From: Diadophis punctatus similis
Lineage: Eukaryota > Chordata > Lepidosauria > Squamata > Dipsadidae
NCBI GenBank assembly: GCA_023053685.1
Contig: JALIGW010000002.1
Span: 240,327,177-240,391,176 of the forward strand
Reading direction: 5' to 3'
DNA: 64,000 nucleotides
Shown here: one piece after another, positions 22,135 through 48,267 of the stretch
Layout of the letters: every line of letters begins with the position of its first letter
How positions within the stretch are numbered: position 1 is the first letter of the stretch
The notes under the pieces: model-generated
Databases searched by the model: none
Seen by the model: the letters and a program-made list of their open reading frames with translations, nothing else
What the model was told of the DNA's origin: nothing
Program-made: the position numbers and the translations under genes

Positions 22135-22806
22135 ATTAACAGAGTTGGAAGGGACTTTGTAGGTCATCTAGTCCAACCTCCCCCAAGCAGGAGACCCTAC
22201 ACCATTTTTGACAGATGGCAGTCCAGTCTCTTCTTGAAAACTTGCAGTGATGAAGCTCCCACAACTTCTGAAGGCAAGCTGTTCCATTGGTTGGAAAAAA
22301 CAATTACTGCCAACCTGCCTTCCATTGAGGACCTGTATACTGCATGAGTCAAAAAGAGGGCCGTGAAAATATGTACTGACCACTCGCATTCTGGACATAA
22401 ACTGTTTCAACTCCTACCCTCAAGAATGGTTTTTTCCCAAATGCCATCACTCTGCTAAACAAATAATTCCCTCACCACTGTCTAACTATTCACTACGGCT
22501 GCATTTCTATTACTATTAGTCTTCTCATTGTTCCTATCACCCATCTCCTCCCACATAACTTGTTGCTTGTATCCTTAAGATATATATCAATATTGATTGT
22601 TTCCTGATTTCTTATTTATACCCTATGACAATCATTAAGTGTTATGATTTATGTACACTGAGAGTATATGCACCAGAGACAAATTCTTTGTGTGTCCAAT
22701 CACACTTGGCCAATTAAGAATTCTATTCTATTCTATTCTATTCTATTCTATTCTATTCTATTCTATTCTATTCTATTCTATTCTATTCTATTCTATTCTA
22801 TTCTAT
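22135..22806. mobile_element. CR1 tail fused to LINE 3' end with (TTCTA)n
   Basis: Duplicate of 1484-2217: minus-strand CR1 tail to about 22295, then the plus-strand LINE 3' end with an in-frame TGA where the partner has CGA (near 22346), then a pure TTCTA array at about 22722-22806 lacking the TTCTG block of the partner. Confidence 0.75.
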
Positions 22807-23609
22807 TGCTCTTCTCTGAAATTTCTCTTCTCTGAAACTCAAGTTCAGAAATGTATGGCTGGCTTCCAATATTAAATATCTATAGGTCCAGTGCCATGAG
22901 TCAACTTTCAGAGAGCTCTGTCTGGATGACTGAGACTCTTCATTGATTCCCAATCTTTTTTTTCAACAGATAATTTTGTCATTTCTGCAAATTCTGACAT
23001 TTTCAAAATCCAGTCCTCCACTTTAGGAATTTCATTATCCTTCCATCATTGTGCATATAATAATCTTCCTGGACTTACCATATACAAAATCCGTCCACTA
23101 TCACTCTTTTCTGTGTGCAGAACTCCCAATCATTAGAATTCTGGTTTCTTCAAATGTTTAGGTCACATTCCAAATATTTAATATTTGAAAAGTGACCTAT
23201 TCTGATCTGGGATTCATTCATTTGATTAGTGATTTTGTGGCCGGAATAAGAATTATAGTAGTCAACTCATTTTTACTGCAGGGGGAAATGCAACATTCCC
23301 TTTTGTTGTAGCTATGTTGACCGCTTTGTTGGATAAGGGAGGGCTAGAAGAGAAGAACCACCCTGTCTTCTCCATCCACAGTCCTGCTCTGCTCATAGCA
23401 TGTCAGGAAAAGTGGATGTTTCTTAAAAATTCAAGAAAAAGTAGAAGATCTTACAGATTTATTTGAGAATTTCAAATCAGGCCCATCAGCCGCAGGGTGG
23501 AAATGAATCCTCAAGGATGAAATAAGGAAAGAGAGAGAGAGAAAGAACCTTGCAGATCAGACCATTCATTTCAAGAGATGAGACTCAAACTTTTTTTTTT
23601 TAGATTTAT

Positions 23610-24100
23610 TATTAGAGTTGGAAGGGACCTTGTAGGTCATCTAGTCCAACCCCCTGCTCAAGCAGGAGCTCCTACACCATTTGAGACAGATGGGAGTCCA
23701 GTCTCTCCTTCAAAGTCACAAGTGTTGGGGATCTCACAATCTCCGCTGGCAACCTGTTCCACTGGTTGATCTCTCTCACCATCAGAACGTTTCTCCTCAC
23801 TTCCAGGTTGAATCTCTCCTTGGTCAGCTTCCATCCTTTATTCCTTGCTTGGCTTTCTGGTGCCATAGAGAACAGCCTGACCCCCTCCTCTCTGTGGCAT
23901 CCCCTCAAGTATTGGAACACTGCTATCATGTCACCCCTGGTCCTTCTCTTTGCCAGACTGGCCAAGCTCAGTTCCTGCAACCGCTCTTTGTATGTTTTAT
24001 TTTCCAGACCCTTTATCATCCTGATTGCTCTCTTCTGCACTTTCTCTAGAGTTTCAATGTCTTTTTGTAGTGTGGTGACCAAAACTGGATGCAGTTAGAA
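23610..24100 (-). mobile_element. CR1 LINE 3' end
   Basis: Duplicate of 3220-3705, in better condition: the frame reads continuously from LEKVQKRAIRMIKGLENKTY through LQELSLASLAKRRTRGDMIA to the terminus. Lies 80 bp inside intron 1 of gene B. Confidence 0.85.
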
Positions 24101-24879
24101 ATCAGTTAGAAATATGCACTTGTTAGACATCAGGGTGGAATGGCGTGGCTCTCATGCAGTGCAGGAACCTTGACTTACCTATCAAACTGAGTCAAAGGAG
24201 ATTTGTTAAAGCGCAATGATGGAAAACTTGCCATTGTTGCAGAGACTATGCCACCAATGAGAAACTCCCCCAGTCTGTAATAGTTCTGTGGGTACACCTC
24301 ATCCTTTTTCAAAGTCAGAAGGCATTTGGCACTGAGACTCCTGCAGACTACCTGGGACAGCAGAAGCAGCAGAAGCGGCAACATGGCTTTTGTTCCTGAT
24401 GGGGTCTCCAGACGGGGGTCTGCTTTAAAGAAACAGTGACAGGAAGAGTTGGAAGAATCCAAACCCCTCTTCCAAAACAGAAGCTTCAGAGGGTTCCTAA
24501 TCCAGACAGAGTCCAGTCAAGGCTATATATCTGAAGGGGAGGGGAGAAAACACACCCTTTTCCTGTCAAAAAAAAACACCTGTCCAGCTTTTTTCTTTCT
24601 TTCTCCATTTCTGCCCAAAATATTTTCCAGTGCAAAGACATTCACCAACAAGACTTTGATGGGATGTCAAGAAGGAAGCATATTACTGCTGTTTGTGTGA
24701 CATCTGAAAGCTATCCAAAGTGTCTTTAGAGATTTTGCGTCAAAACAACAAATAAATCACTGTGATTTGGATAATGGCCCCCAGGAGAGACATCACCTCT
24801 CTAAACTCTTGAGTGAATCAACAGGTAGGTGCCCAATGGGAATTGAGTCACAAATGGGGTAAAACTCTGAAAAATAAGC

Positions 24880-25860
24880 CAACTCACTGTGGGACAACTC
24901 ACCACAGACAACTCGCTGCAGGACAACTTGACGTGGGGCAATTTAACAATTCAATTTAGTTATTTAAAATAAATAAAATATTATTTTAACTTTTGCCATT
25001 TATATTTCATTCAGTCCCTCTTTTATATCTTTTCTTTAATGATTCTATTCCACCATTTCTTTGATATTAGTGTAGCTCTTGTCCCAAAGCAAGTTGTCCT
25101 GCCGCGAGTTGGCCATAGTAAGTTGGCTGTGGTGAGTTGGCCATGGTGAGTTTGATTAACCCAATATTTTCTGTGAACAGGACCAAGACCTTACTTAACT
25201 CATCATTTCGAAGGCAGAGATGCACAGTAAAGAGAACAGACATTTTCTCCATGAGAATCAAAGATTTGTGACAGAGAATAGCCAAATGTTATAATTTCTG
25301 ATTGAGAGCACATTACAGAATTTTCTGATTGCCTTCCTGTTTCCACCAGAACTCTGTGTCACTCAATAATAGGAACCTCTCAATGTCATCTAACTGACAC
25401 AACCCTGGGAAGCCAGGTGCATCAAAGCCCAGAGCCTCAGCCATCTTTGTATGAAGGTTGTCAGAAAAGCAACAGATGGAGATGACATTGGAGATCTTGC
25501 TAAGGCTTTTCAAAAGTGGATAACCATTGCTTATTTCCAAGGGCTCTGAAAGAGTGACTGACCCAGGTTCCTTGCTTCAGCGCAAGATAGCAGATAATGC
25601 AATGGACATGAGCCGCCTTATTATGCATCAACTGGGTGTTCAAAAGCAACATCTGGAACCCAGAGCCATCAAGGAGTTGGTTGCCAGGCACTGAGAGTAG
25701 AAGCCAAGGATCATACAGTGGAACCACTTTCAAATAACAAACCTGGAATATGGGCCATTTTAAAATCATCTCCAAATGAGTGTTACAATGTAGAGCTCTA
25801 CAGATTTTTATTTATTTTGCCTATGGCCTATCATACATGGACTAGCAACATATATTAACA
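24880..25860. other. Upstream flank of gene B (duplicate of gene A flank, with a gap)
   Basis: About 24885-25150 repeats the inverted-repeat/minisatellite element of 4489-4870 in shortened form. At about 25150 the sequence jumps to the equivalent of 6430, so the L1 and the KRAB relic of the gene A flank are missing. The rest matches 6430-7100. No promoter element could be assigned. Confidence 0.7.
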
Positions 25861-25881
25861 TTTCATCTAGATTAGTAGAAC

Positions 25882-26040
25882 CAGAGGTGGGTTCCTGCCG
25901 GTTCGGACCGATTCTCCCGAACCGGTAGCGACCCGCTGGTCATGTCTGATGATGTCACAGAACCGTTTCTGTCGGTGCTAGTCCGTGGGCGCCGCGGGAG
26001 GAAGCAAACCGCCAGCGAGATAAGTTAGAACCCACCCCTG
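25882..26040. mobile_element. hAT-like MITE, 159 bp, TSD AGTAGAAC
   Basis: Termini CAGAGGTGGGTTCCTGCC and GTTAGAACCCACCCCTG, with a perfect 8-bp duplication at 25874-25881 and 26041-26048. Confidence 0.85.
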
Positions 26041-26139
26041 AGTAGAACCCAATAAAATGTAGATGTTAAAAATATCTATGTTCAAATATCAGTGTCTAGG
26101 TGAACTAATCATTGAAGCACAGGTTTGTTCATCTTAAAA

Positions 26140-26345
26140 AAAAACAGATACTGGATCGGTATATGCCCTCAGCTTGCAGCCGGTCATGATGTGATCTACA
26201 ATTTGATGTGGGACCCTGCAGTCACACTGAGGGGAGGATATTATACCCCATTTACACAAAGAGTCCCAGCAGAAGCCATGTGAGGTGGAAATCCTATTCA
26301 GGATTGTCCATTGTTGACGTGGTAGTTCAAAGCCTGGCACCTTTT
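26140..26345 (-). mobile_element. LINE relic (C-terminal zinc-binding segment)
   Basis: Minus-strand frame LPRQQWTILNRISTSHGFCW and SSPQCDCRVPHQIVDHIM matches the C-terminal W.LNR.RTGHG...C.C....Q..DHI motif found after the RT of several non-LTR retrotransposons. Only this segment remains. Confidence 0.55.
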
Positions 26346-26369
26346 TTGTGGAGTCATTTATATGTCTTC

Positions 26370-26540
26370 CTATAACTTCAATTCAATTTAATTTAATTTA
26401 ATTCAACGTTCTTATAGGCCGCCCCACTCCCGTGGGACTCAGGGCGGTGTACAATACAGAGAAGAACAATTCATAAAAACAGTTATAAAAAACAACATAA
26501 TAACAACAATTAAAATATTATAAAAAAGATTAAAAAAATC
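26370..26540 (-). mobile_element. L2-like LINE 3' tail with (AATTT)n
   Basis: A TTTAATTTAATTTAATTCAA run followed by GTTCTTATAGGCCGCCCCAC and GGACTCAGGGCGGTGTACA, the shared minus-strand terminus seen also at 39280, 41035 and 63020. Confidence 0.65.
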
Positions 26541-26869
26541 ATCTATCATTCATACCAGGGGGGAGACCAAAGACTGGGCATTCAGTGACCCACTTGGTTT
26601 TCCATTGAGAATTGAGGTTAAAGTTATTGGGCGGATGTTGCGCAAGTGCCAGTGGGGGGCTTTTTGGATTTGAAACTTCCTCCTGATAAATGAGGAAGAT
26701 CAGAATGCACCGGTAGGAGTGAGTTGCTCATAATTTTTCTGTATTTCTCTCACTATCTCATCTTGCCTTCATAAAGCTGGCATATATAGCTTGGAACAGG
26801 AAGCCAGCAACTTGAATTGCTTTTAATACAACCACTTATCATCCTCATGGTGTCATTGTGTCTGGCATC

Positions 26870-27133
26870 TGTTAAGTTGGGTGGGTGAATGAAGAGGCAG
26901 AACTCCGGCTAGTAGCTTAGCTCTTTATTTCAGATTCAGCAAGCATGCTCTCCCGGCTGGTCGACAGCACCCTCTTGTAAAGGGTTCTGTCAGTCAGCCC
27001 GGCCACTGACATCGTTTTAGTTTCCCGCCGCTCAAACGGACCAATGAGCGGCTAGCATGCTAATCCTTCTGTTTACCCTGGACCTGAGTGAAGCCTTTAC
27101 TCCAGACTTCACTTCCTATTTACATATTTAACA
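26870..27133 (-). mobile_element. Solo LTR, 264 bp, TSD GCATC
   Basis: Begins TGTTAAGTTGGG and ends ATATTTAACA with GCATC at 26865-26869 and 27134-27138. Orientation is minus: the minus strand carries AATAAAGAGC in the 3' third, as in an R region. No internal region is adjacent. Confidence 0.8.
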
Positions 27134-27170
27134 GCATCTAAATTACTAGCATGACAACTGTTATGTCATT

Positions 27171-27809
27171 CAGGGGCAGGTTCCTAATTTTTTTACTACC
27201 ACTCTGTGGGCATGGCTTATTTTGTGGGTGTGGCTTGCCAGCCATGTGACTGGGTGGGCATGGGCCTCGGGAGCTTGGCAGCGGCCGGAGAAGTCGGGGG
27301 GCATTGCCCACCCGCAACGCAGCCCCCCGTAGCGGGAGCAGCAAGACCGCGGCAGCAATTCTTCTAGGAGGCTCCGTCTGGCCTGAATGCTTCTCCCCAT
27401 TCGATGATCCTAGTCTCCTGCCGTCCGTTCCCCCTCCCCTCAGCAGCTCAAGAAGCCTCAAATGTGTGAAAATGCTTAGGATCATCACCGCATGTTCATG
27501 GCTTCTCAGACTGCTGAAGGGTGGGGAACTGAGATAGGTCCTGCCGCCCGTTCTTTCAGCATCTCACGCACTCCCTCAGCCATCCTCCCCTGCTTGGACT
27601 CACTGTGGGGTAGGAAGGCAGCGCATGCGCAGTGCCGGAAGCTCAGCTTCTGGGCATGCGCAGAAGAATTTTTTTAAAAAAATAAACATTTTTTTTAAAA
27701 AAATGGCGGTGTCCAGGCAACGGCAACCGTCCACACCGGTACTGTGACATCACCAGCGGGCTGCTACCGGTGCTATAGAGTGGACCGCACTGGTAGGAAC
27801 CCACCACTG
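27171..27809. mobile_element. hAT-like element, 639 bp, TSD ATGTCATT/ACGTCATT
   Basis: Termini CAGGGGCAGGTTCC and GGTAGGAACCCACCACTG; flanking 8-mers at 27163-27170 and 27810-27817 differ at one base. GC-rich interior with overlapping frames on both strands; none resembles a transposase. Confidence 0.75.
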
Positions 27810-28209
27810 ACGTCATTCACGGGCACAGTATCCTGCTGCGGAATAAAAGAAAATCCTAGAGAGGCAAAAAGGTCTTAGGCAAGACTCATTCCCTCTCTCT
27901 TTGGGAGGGTGTGTGTGTTTTGTCTCTTCTCTTTAGCTGCTTTATTCAATATAAATAACTTATTTTTTATCCTGACCTTCCCTGGCTGCATGGCATCCTA
28001 TTCCTGCTGGCAGAGGGCCTATTTCAGATTCTATCAGTCAAAGAATTCCATCTGTCAGGATCCAGGATTCTCTGTTGCAGTGCCTGCTCTTTGAAACATC
28101 TTATCCTCTAAGGTACGATCTGCCCTCACCCTCATACCATCCCAAAAGAGGTTGAAGATCTGGCTCTGCTGGTTGGCCTGGGGACCAAATGGGGAAGTTC
28201 CACACTGGA

Positions 28210-28910
28210 GGTGGTTGCTGGACTGATGGCAAATTCAATAGCAGCAATTGCGAGAGGGATCTTGGAGTCCTGGTAGACAGCCAACTAAATATGAGCTAGC
28301 AGTGTGCAGCAGCAGCCAAAAAGGCCAACGCAGTCCTGAGCTGCATAAACAGAGGGATACAATCAAGGACCAGAAAGGTACTAGTACCACTCTATAAAGC
28401 CTTGGTCAGACCACACCTAGAGTACTGCATCCAGTTTTGGTCACCACACTACAAAAAAGACATTGAATCTCTAGAGAAAGTGCAGAAGAGAGCAACCAGG
28501 ATGATAAAGGGTCTGGAAAATAAAACATACAAAGAGCAGTTGCAGGAACTGAGCTTGGACAGTCGTGAGGAGAAACTTTCTAATGGTGAGAGCGATCAAC
28601 CAGTGGAACAGTTTGCCAGCGGAGGTTGTGAGAGCCCCAACACTTGCGACCTTCAAGGAGAGACTGGACTGCCATCTGGTCTCAAAGGGTGTAGGAATTC
28701 TTGCTTGAGCAGGGGGTTGGACTATAGCAATAGCACTTTACTTATATACCGCTTCATAGTGCTTTACAGCCCTCTCTAAGCGGTTTACAGAGTTCAGCAT
28801 ATTGCCCCCAACAATCTGGGTCCTCATTTTACCGACCTCAGAAGGATGGAAGGCTGAGTCAACCTTGAGCCTACAAGGTCCCTTCCAACTCTAATAATAA
28901 ATCTAAAAAT
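28210..28910 (+). mobile_element. CR1 LINE interrupted by a SINE
   Basis: CR1 ORF2 segment ALVRPHLEYCIQFWSPH... with an internal deletion after LQELSLDS, followed by the CR1 terminus. A minus-strand SINE (28722-28870) splits the 3' UTR between GGGTTGGACTA and CTACAAGGTCCC. Confidence 0.8.
28722..28870 (-). mobile_element. SINE nested in CR1
   Basis: 3' half of the Sauria-like SINE (GCAATAGCACTTTACTTATA, ACCGCTTCATAGTGC, ending AGTCAACCTTGAGC). The tRNA-derived head is missing. Confidence 0.75.
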
Positions 28911-29284
28911 CTTTTTGGGTTATCATATTAATGTATTCTCATTGTGTTCTTCATTGTTTATTTTATGGTTCTATTACTTTCCATTCTGTTTATATTCTTT
29001 TTAGTCCTTCCTTTTTATCATTGTCAGCTGCCTAGAATAGTCCCACAGTGATATAGGTGGCAAATAAATCTAACAAACGAATAATTAATTACAATTTTAA
29101 TTATTAAATCTATTATTTTACTGTTCTATAATATTATTCTTTTGGATTCTAATTTCTTTTGCCTTCTGATTTGATTAGTCTTACAAATAACCTTAATTGT
29201 CAAACAGATTAAAAGGAAGAATGGAAACCCAATAATAAATGCAATGAATAATTTAAAAAGGCGCCTAAGAAACAATTTTTTCTC

Positions 29285-44902
<15,618 letters not shown>

Positions 44903-44909
44903 TATTCAA

Positions 44910-45340
44910 GGGGCTGAATCAATTTCTTTCCTGTTATAAATTTTAAAAAAACCAGCTAGAAGAATTCAAAGCACTCTCACAAGATAGAAATGTAGTGGCT
45001 TTATTAATTCAAAGAGAGAGAAACCAAGATTCATCTGTAGAGGAGAAGATCCTGTCCCAGAACTTGTGTCCACAGAGGCATTTATCCTTTTCTGATAAAA
45101 GATCCCTTTCTTGTTCCTTCAGTCTGATGTTTACATCAAATGCAGTCACTGGAGAAGTAGCAGAAATTGTCTCAAACACCCAGGTGGTGATAATGACAGT
45201 GAGAAGCAATTTGTCCTCTGGGGTTTCTGAGCTTCTTCCAAGGCTCCATTAAGAACTACATGTTGAGTGTGGTTGTTCAGCAATTGCAAATCTATCTGGT
45301 GGTTGAGCTGTGTAACCCACATTCTTTTATCTTATCAAGA
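44910..45340. other. Upstream region of gene C, no promoter assigned
   Basis: No clear TATA box, CpG island or repeat. Vomeronasal receptor promoters are poorly conserved, so the transcription start cannot be placed from sequence alone. Confidence 0.4.
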
Positions 45341-45344
45341 AATA

Positions 45345-45660
45345 GGCTATGGTCACTCTGTCAGTCCTAGAGGAGATCAACCCTGACTGCTCTTTAGAAG
45401 GCCAGATCCTGAAGATGAGACTCAAATACTTTGGCCACCTAATGAAAAGGAAGGACTCACTGGAGAAGAGCCTAATGCTGGGAACGATTGAGGGCAAAAG
45501 AAGAAGGGGATGACAGAGAATGAGGTGGCTGGATGGAGTCACTGAAGCAGTCGGCGTAAGCTTAAATGGAATCCGGGGGATGGTAGAGAACAGGAAGACC
45601 TGGAGGAACATTGTCCATGGGGCCGCGATGGGTCGGACATGACTTTGCAACTAACAACAA
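45345..45660 (+). mobile_element. Bov-B (RTE) LINE 3' end
   Basis: Longer than the copy at 8462. The frame includes MRLKYFGHLMKRKDSLEKSL and MLGTIEGKRRRG, with an in-frame TGA where the other copy has ACA-TCA, then MRWLDGVTEAV and ENRKTWRNIVHGA, and ends in GACATGACTTTGCAACTAAC. Confidence 0.9.
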
Positions 45661-45857
45661 TGGTCACTCTCCCCCAAAGTTCTTATAACTTCTACTTCCT
45701 CAACCATTTCATCCCAATTAGTAAGGATTAAGTCCAGTGTAGCTGTCCCTCAAGTTCCCTTGTCTACCTTTGGAATAATAAAGTTGATCTCACACTTCCT
45801 GCAGAGCTTGTGTCTCAGTTGAGGTCAGGGTAGTTAATGCCCTCCATTACTATAGTG

Positions 45858-46440
45858 CAGTGATGGCTAACTTTTTTTTCCTCGGGTGCCAAAAGCACAT
45901 GCGGATGCCCACACCCATAATGCAATGCCTCTTATGCTGCCCCCCCCCCTGTGCATGCACGTGCAACCCCCTGTGCTCCCCTGCACATGTGCACACAACC
46001 CCCCCCCCCTGTGCCCTGTTTTGGGCCTAGCAGGCCTCCCTGAAGCCTCCAGAGGCTGGAAAAAGCCCGTTTCTGGACATCCAGTAGGTCTGTTTTTCGC
46101 CCTCCCCAGATTCTGGAGGCTTTCCTGGAGCCTGGGGAGGGCGAAAATGACCCCCCATCCCCCCCAGGAGCCCTCCGGAGGCTGGAAATGGCCAGTTTCT
46201 GGACTTCTTGGAGGCCTGTTTTTCTCCCTCCCAGAGCCTCCGCACGAGCCCTGTACTTACCTGGCATCCAAAACGGGCCGTGTGGGAGGGGAGGGGCAGT
46301 GTGGATGGGGCCAGCCAAAAATGAGCTGGCTGGTGCACGTGCATGCGCACTGGAGCTGACCTATGGCAATGGCTCGTGTGCCCGCAGAAATGGCTCCGGA
46401 TGCCACCTGTGGCACGTGTGCCATAGGTTCGCCATCATGG
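45858..46440. mobile_element. hAT-like element, 583 bp, TSD CTATAGTG
   Basis: Termini CAGTGATGGCTAACTTTTTT and TAGGTTCGCCATCATGG; perfect 8-bp duplication at 45850-45857 and 46441-46448. Same end family as 33480 and 37012, and its interior (GGAGCCTGGGGAGGGCGAAA) is close to 37012. A GC-rich duplicated block inside gives frames on both strands that are not genes. Confidence 0.9.
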
Positions 46441-46735
46441 CTATAGTGGTTTGTTTCCTGCACACCTCAGCTAACTTATTAGTAAAGAGTTCTTCTATTT
46501 CCTCCAGCTGGTTGGGTGACCTGAAGTACACACCAATAGCAGTCATTTCTTTTTCCTGTAATATTTACCCAAATACTTTCAAGAAGGCTTTCATCCCTAG
46601 TATTGTGTATTTCTATGGAAATGTAATAATTCTTTACATAGGATGCAACCTCCACCCTCCAACTCTATTGTTGTGTCTATTTCTTTTGAACAATTGATAT
46701 ACTTCTGGTTCTGTGTTCCAATCATGGGTTTTATC

Positions 46736-47003
46736 CAGGGGTGAAATGCTCCCTGTTCGCTTTTACCTATCTGTCGTCGGTGAGCCGATCGCGCAGGTAG
46801 CGTGGCACTCCGCCCACCCGCCGGGACACCGCCATTTGAGTTCTTTTACCCTCTGCGCATGCACAAAGTGTTCTGTGCATGCGCAGAGGGTAAAAGAACT
46901 CAAATGGCGGTGTCCCGGCGGGTGGGCGGAGCACCGCGCTACCTGCACGATCGGCTCACTGATGACAGATAGGTAAAAGCGAACCGGGAGCATTTCACCC
47001 CTG
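46736..47003. mobile_element. Near-perfect 268-bp palindrome (hAT-like fold-back), TSD GTTTTATC
   Basis: CAGGGGTGAAATGCTCCC at one end and its reverse complement at the other; the two halves pair along almost their full length around ACAAAGTGTTCTGTG at about 46863-46877. Perfect 8-bp duplication at 46728-46735 and 47004-47011. Because it is a palindrome, both strands encode almost the same 76-codon frame, which is not a gene. Confidence 0.92.
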
Positions 47004-47209
47004 GTTTTATCCCACCATCAACCTGTGCTGTGTTTCTGGCACTGATGCATCCTAACCATTTCTCCACAGGCAGAATAGGATGGTAATTCACTAAAGGGGA
47101 CAGGCAAAGCAGACACATGACAGAACCTGAGAAATGCTCAGAGGTTTTAGAATCATGTGTGAGTTGTGAGTGGACTGGCCTCAATTCCACTTCCAGAAGG
47201 GTGACTTAC

Positions 47210-47385
47210 CCAGCAATTTCAATATATGGATACTTGTCAAAATGGTGTGATTTCAAGACAGCCATTATTACAGAAAATTCACCTCCACTGAGATGGTCTG
47301 CTGGCCTGTAATGGTTTGGTGGCTCTACTCCATCCAGCTCCAGAGTCAAAGGACATTTGGTGTAATGGACATAGTAGAAGCACCT
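47210..47385 (-). pseudogene. Orphan V2R exon 1 relic
   Basis: The minus strand reads VHYTKCPLTLELDGVEPPNH, YRPADHLSGGEFSVIMAVLK, SHHFDKYPYIEIAG and ends at a good donor (GCTGG|GTAAGT) in phase 2, the phase of every V2R exon 1 here. The signal-peptide part is lost: an in-frame TAG at 47386-47388 precedes RCFYYVHYTKC. It lies 2.3 kb upstream of gene C exon 1 with no other V2R exon seen between 47.4 and 54.3 kb, so it is a leftover of a deleted gene rather than gene C's own start. Confidence 0.7.
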
Positions 47386-47389
47386 CTAA

Positions 47390-47885
47390 AGTCCAGCTTG
47401 GTAAGCAACAAGCATTTTGAAAGCATTCTAGGAGTTTCAAAATGATTGGCAAAAGAAGGAAATTTTCAACAGAATCGTAGTTCAAGCCATAGTACTAGAT
47501 TGCGGTGGATGGCCATCAATTGATTTAACCACTAGGGATTGGACAGTGTATGTAGGAATATCAACCACTACAAACTGGAAGCCCATGAAGTTAGTTGTAG
47601 TCCCACAATCAAACATGGTCAGGCTGTTCAAACTAAGTTTCCCTGATCTCTGCAATGGCACTAAAACCTCTTAAGTGTTTTGATGGAGTAGGAGATAGTC
47701 TTTGGGCTTCATTTGCAAGAACCTGCCCCAGTTTAGTAGCCCACCTAAACCTAAACAATTTCCCAAGAGGGCTGAGGTGGATTTCTTGATAGGGTATTTT
47801 GCTGTCCTATGTTCCAGGTCACCACAGTATAAATAAACCCCCCAGGCTCTGTGCCTTCTCAGAATCTGTCAAACTAGGCCATGCA
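47390..47885. other. Intergenic, nothing recognised
   Basis: No coding motif or element ends found between the orphan exon and the hAT fragment at 47887. Confidence 0.5.
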
Positions 47886-47886
47886 T

Positions 47887-48130
47887 CCAGAGGTGGGATT
47901 CACATAATTCACCTACCGGTTCGCCAGCACCGAAAATGTGAGTGCGTGCATGTGCGCAGTCTTCCGTGCATGCACTTTGCTCGTGTGTGCAGCTTGCATG
48001 CATGTGTGTGGCTTTAAAATGTGCCTAAATAGGATGGCATAGAGCCAGGTGGGTGGGCGGGGGCAGCTGAATACTAAATCTGCATGCATTACCAATCTGC
48101 ATGTGTACCTCAGGGGACGTTTTTTCACCA
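47887..48130. mobile_element. hAT-like element fragment
   Basis: Starts CAGAGGTGGGATTCACATAA with ACCTACCGGTTCGCCAGCAC, and shares its CGTGCATGTGC-rich interior with the element at 11030. The far end is unclear (perhaps near ACGTTTTTTCACC). Confidence 0.5.
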
Positions 48131-48134
48131 GTAA

Positions 48135-48267
48135 ACATAGGCTGAGATTATATATATCTATACATTATATATTATATATTATATATTATATGGTATATGG
48201 TATATGGTATATGGTATATGGTATATAGCATATAGTACATAGTACATAGTACATAGTATATAGTATA
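48135..48267. repeat. TATATGG / TAGTACA short tandem repeats
   Basis: Degenerate TATATTA, TATATGG and TAGTACA units flank the left end of the element at 48268; similar TAGTATATAG units follow its right end (49727-49920). The element therefore inserted into an existing AT-rich tandem array. Confidence 0.85.

Larger units (their letters stand above)
9684..24384 (-). pseudogene. V2R gene B, six exons in register, two in-frame TGA codons
   Basis: Exons: 1 = 24179-24384; 2 = 21469-21760; 3 = 19837-20649; 4 = 16265-16492; 5 = 15674-15800; 6 = 9684-10579. All have GT/AG borders, and lengths sum to 2562 nt (854 codons) without any frameshift. Product: class C vomeronasal receptor with signal peptide (MLPLLLLLLSQVVC), Venus-flytrap, cysteine-rich linker and seven helices. 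Two stops break it: TGA at 16475-16477, codon 6 of exon 4 (LHSFL*), and TGA at 10527-10529 in the first part of exon 6 (NTN*VHCIPK), where paralogs have CAA or CGA. Exon 5 also has one cysteine more than its paralogs (NCCPC for DCVPC). A hexamer AATAAA overlaps the stop codon. The lack of frameshifts suggests recent inactivation; assembly error or a segregating null allele remain possible. Confidence 0.85.

Noticed and set aside
27304..27677. GC-rich stretch considered as a CpG-island promoter for gene B or C
   Set aside because: Lies wholly within an hAT element with target duplication, and other copies of the family have the same GC-rich core.
46713..46993. Near-identical 76-87-codon frames on opposite strands
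   Set aside because: Direct consequence of a palindrome; no protein family.
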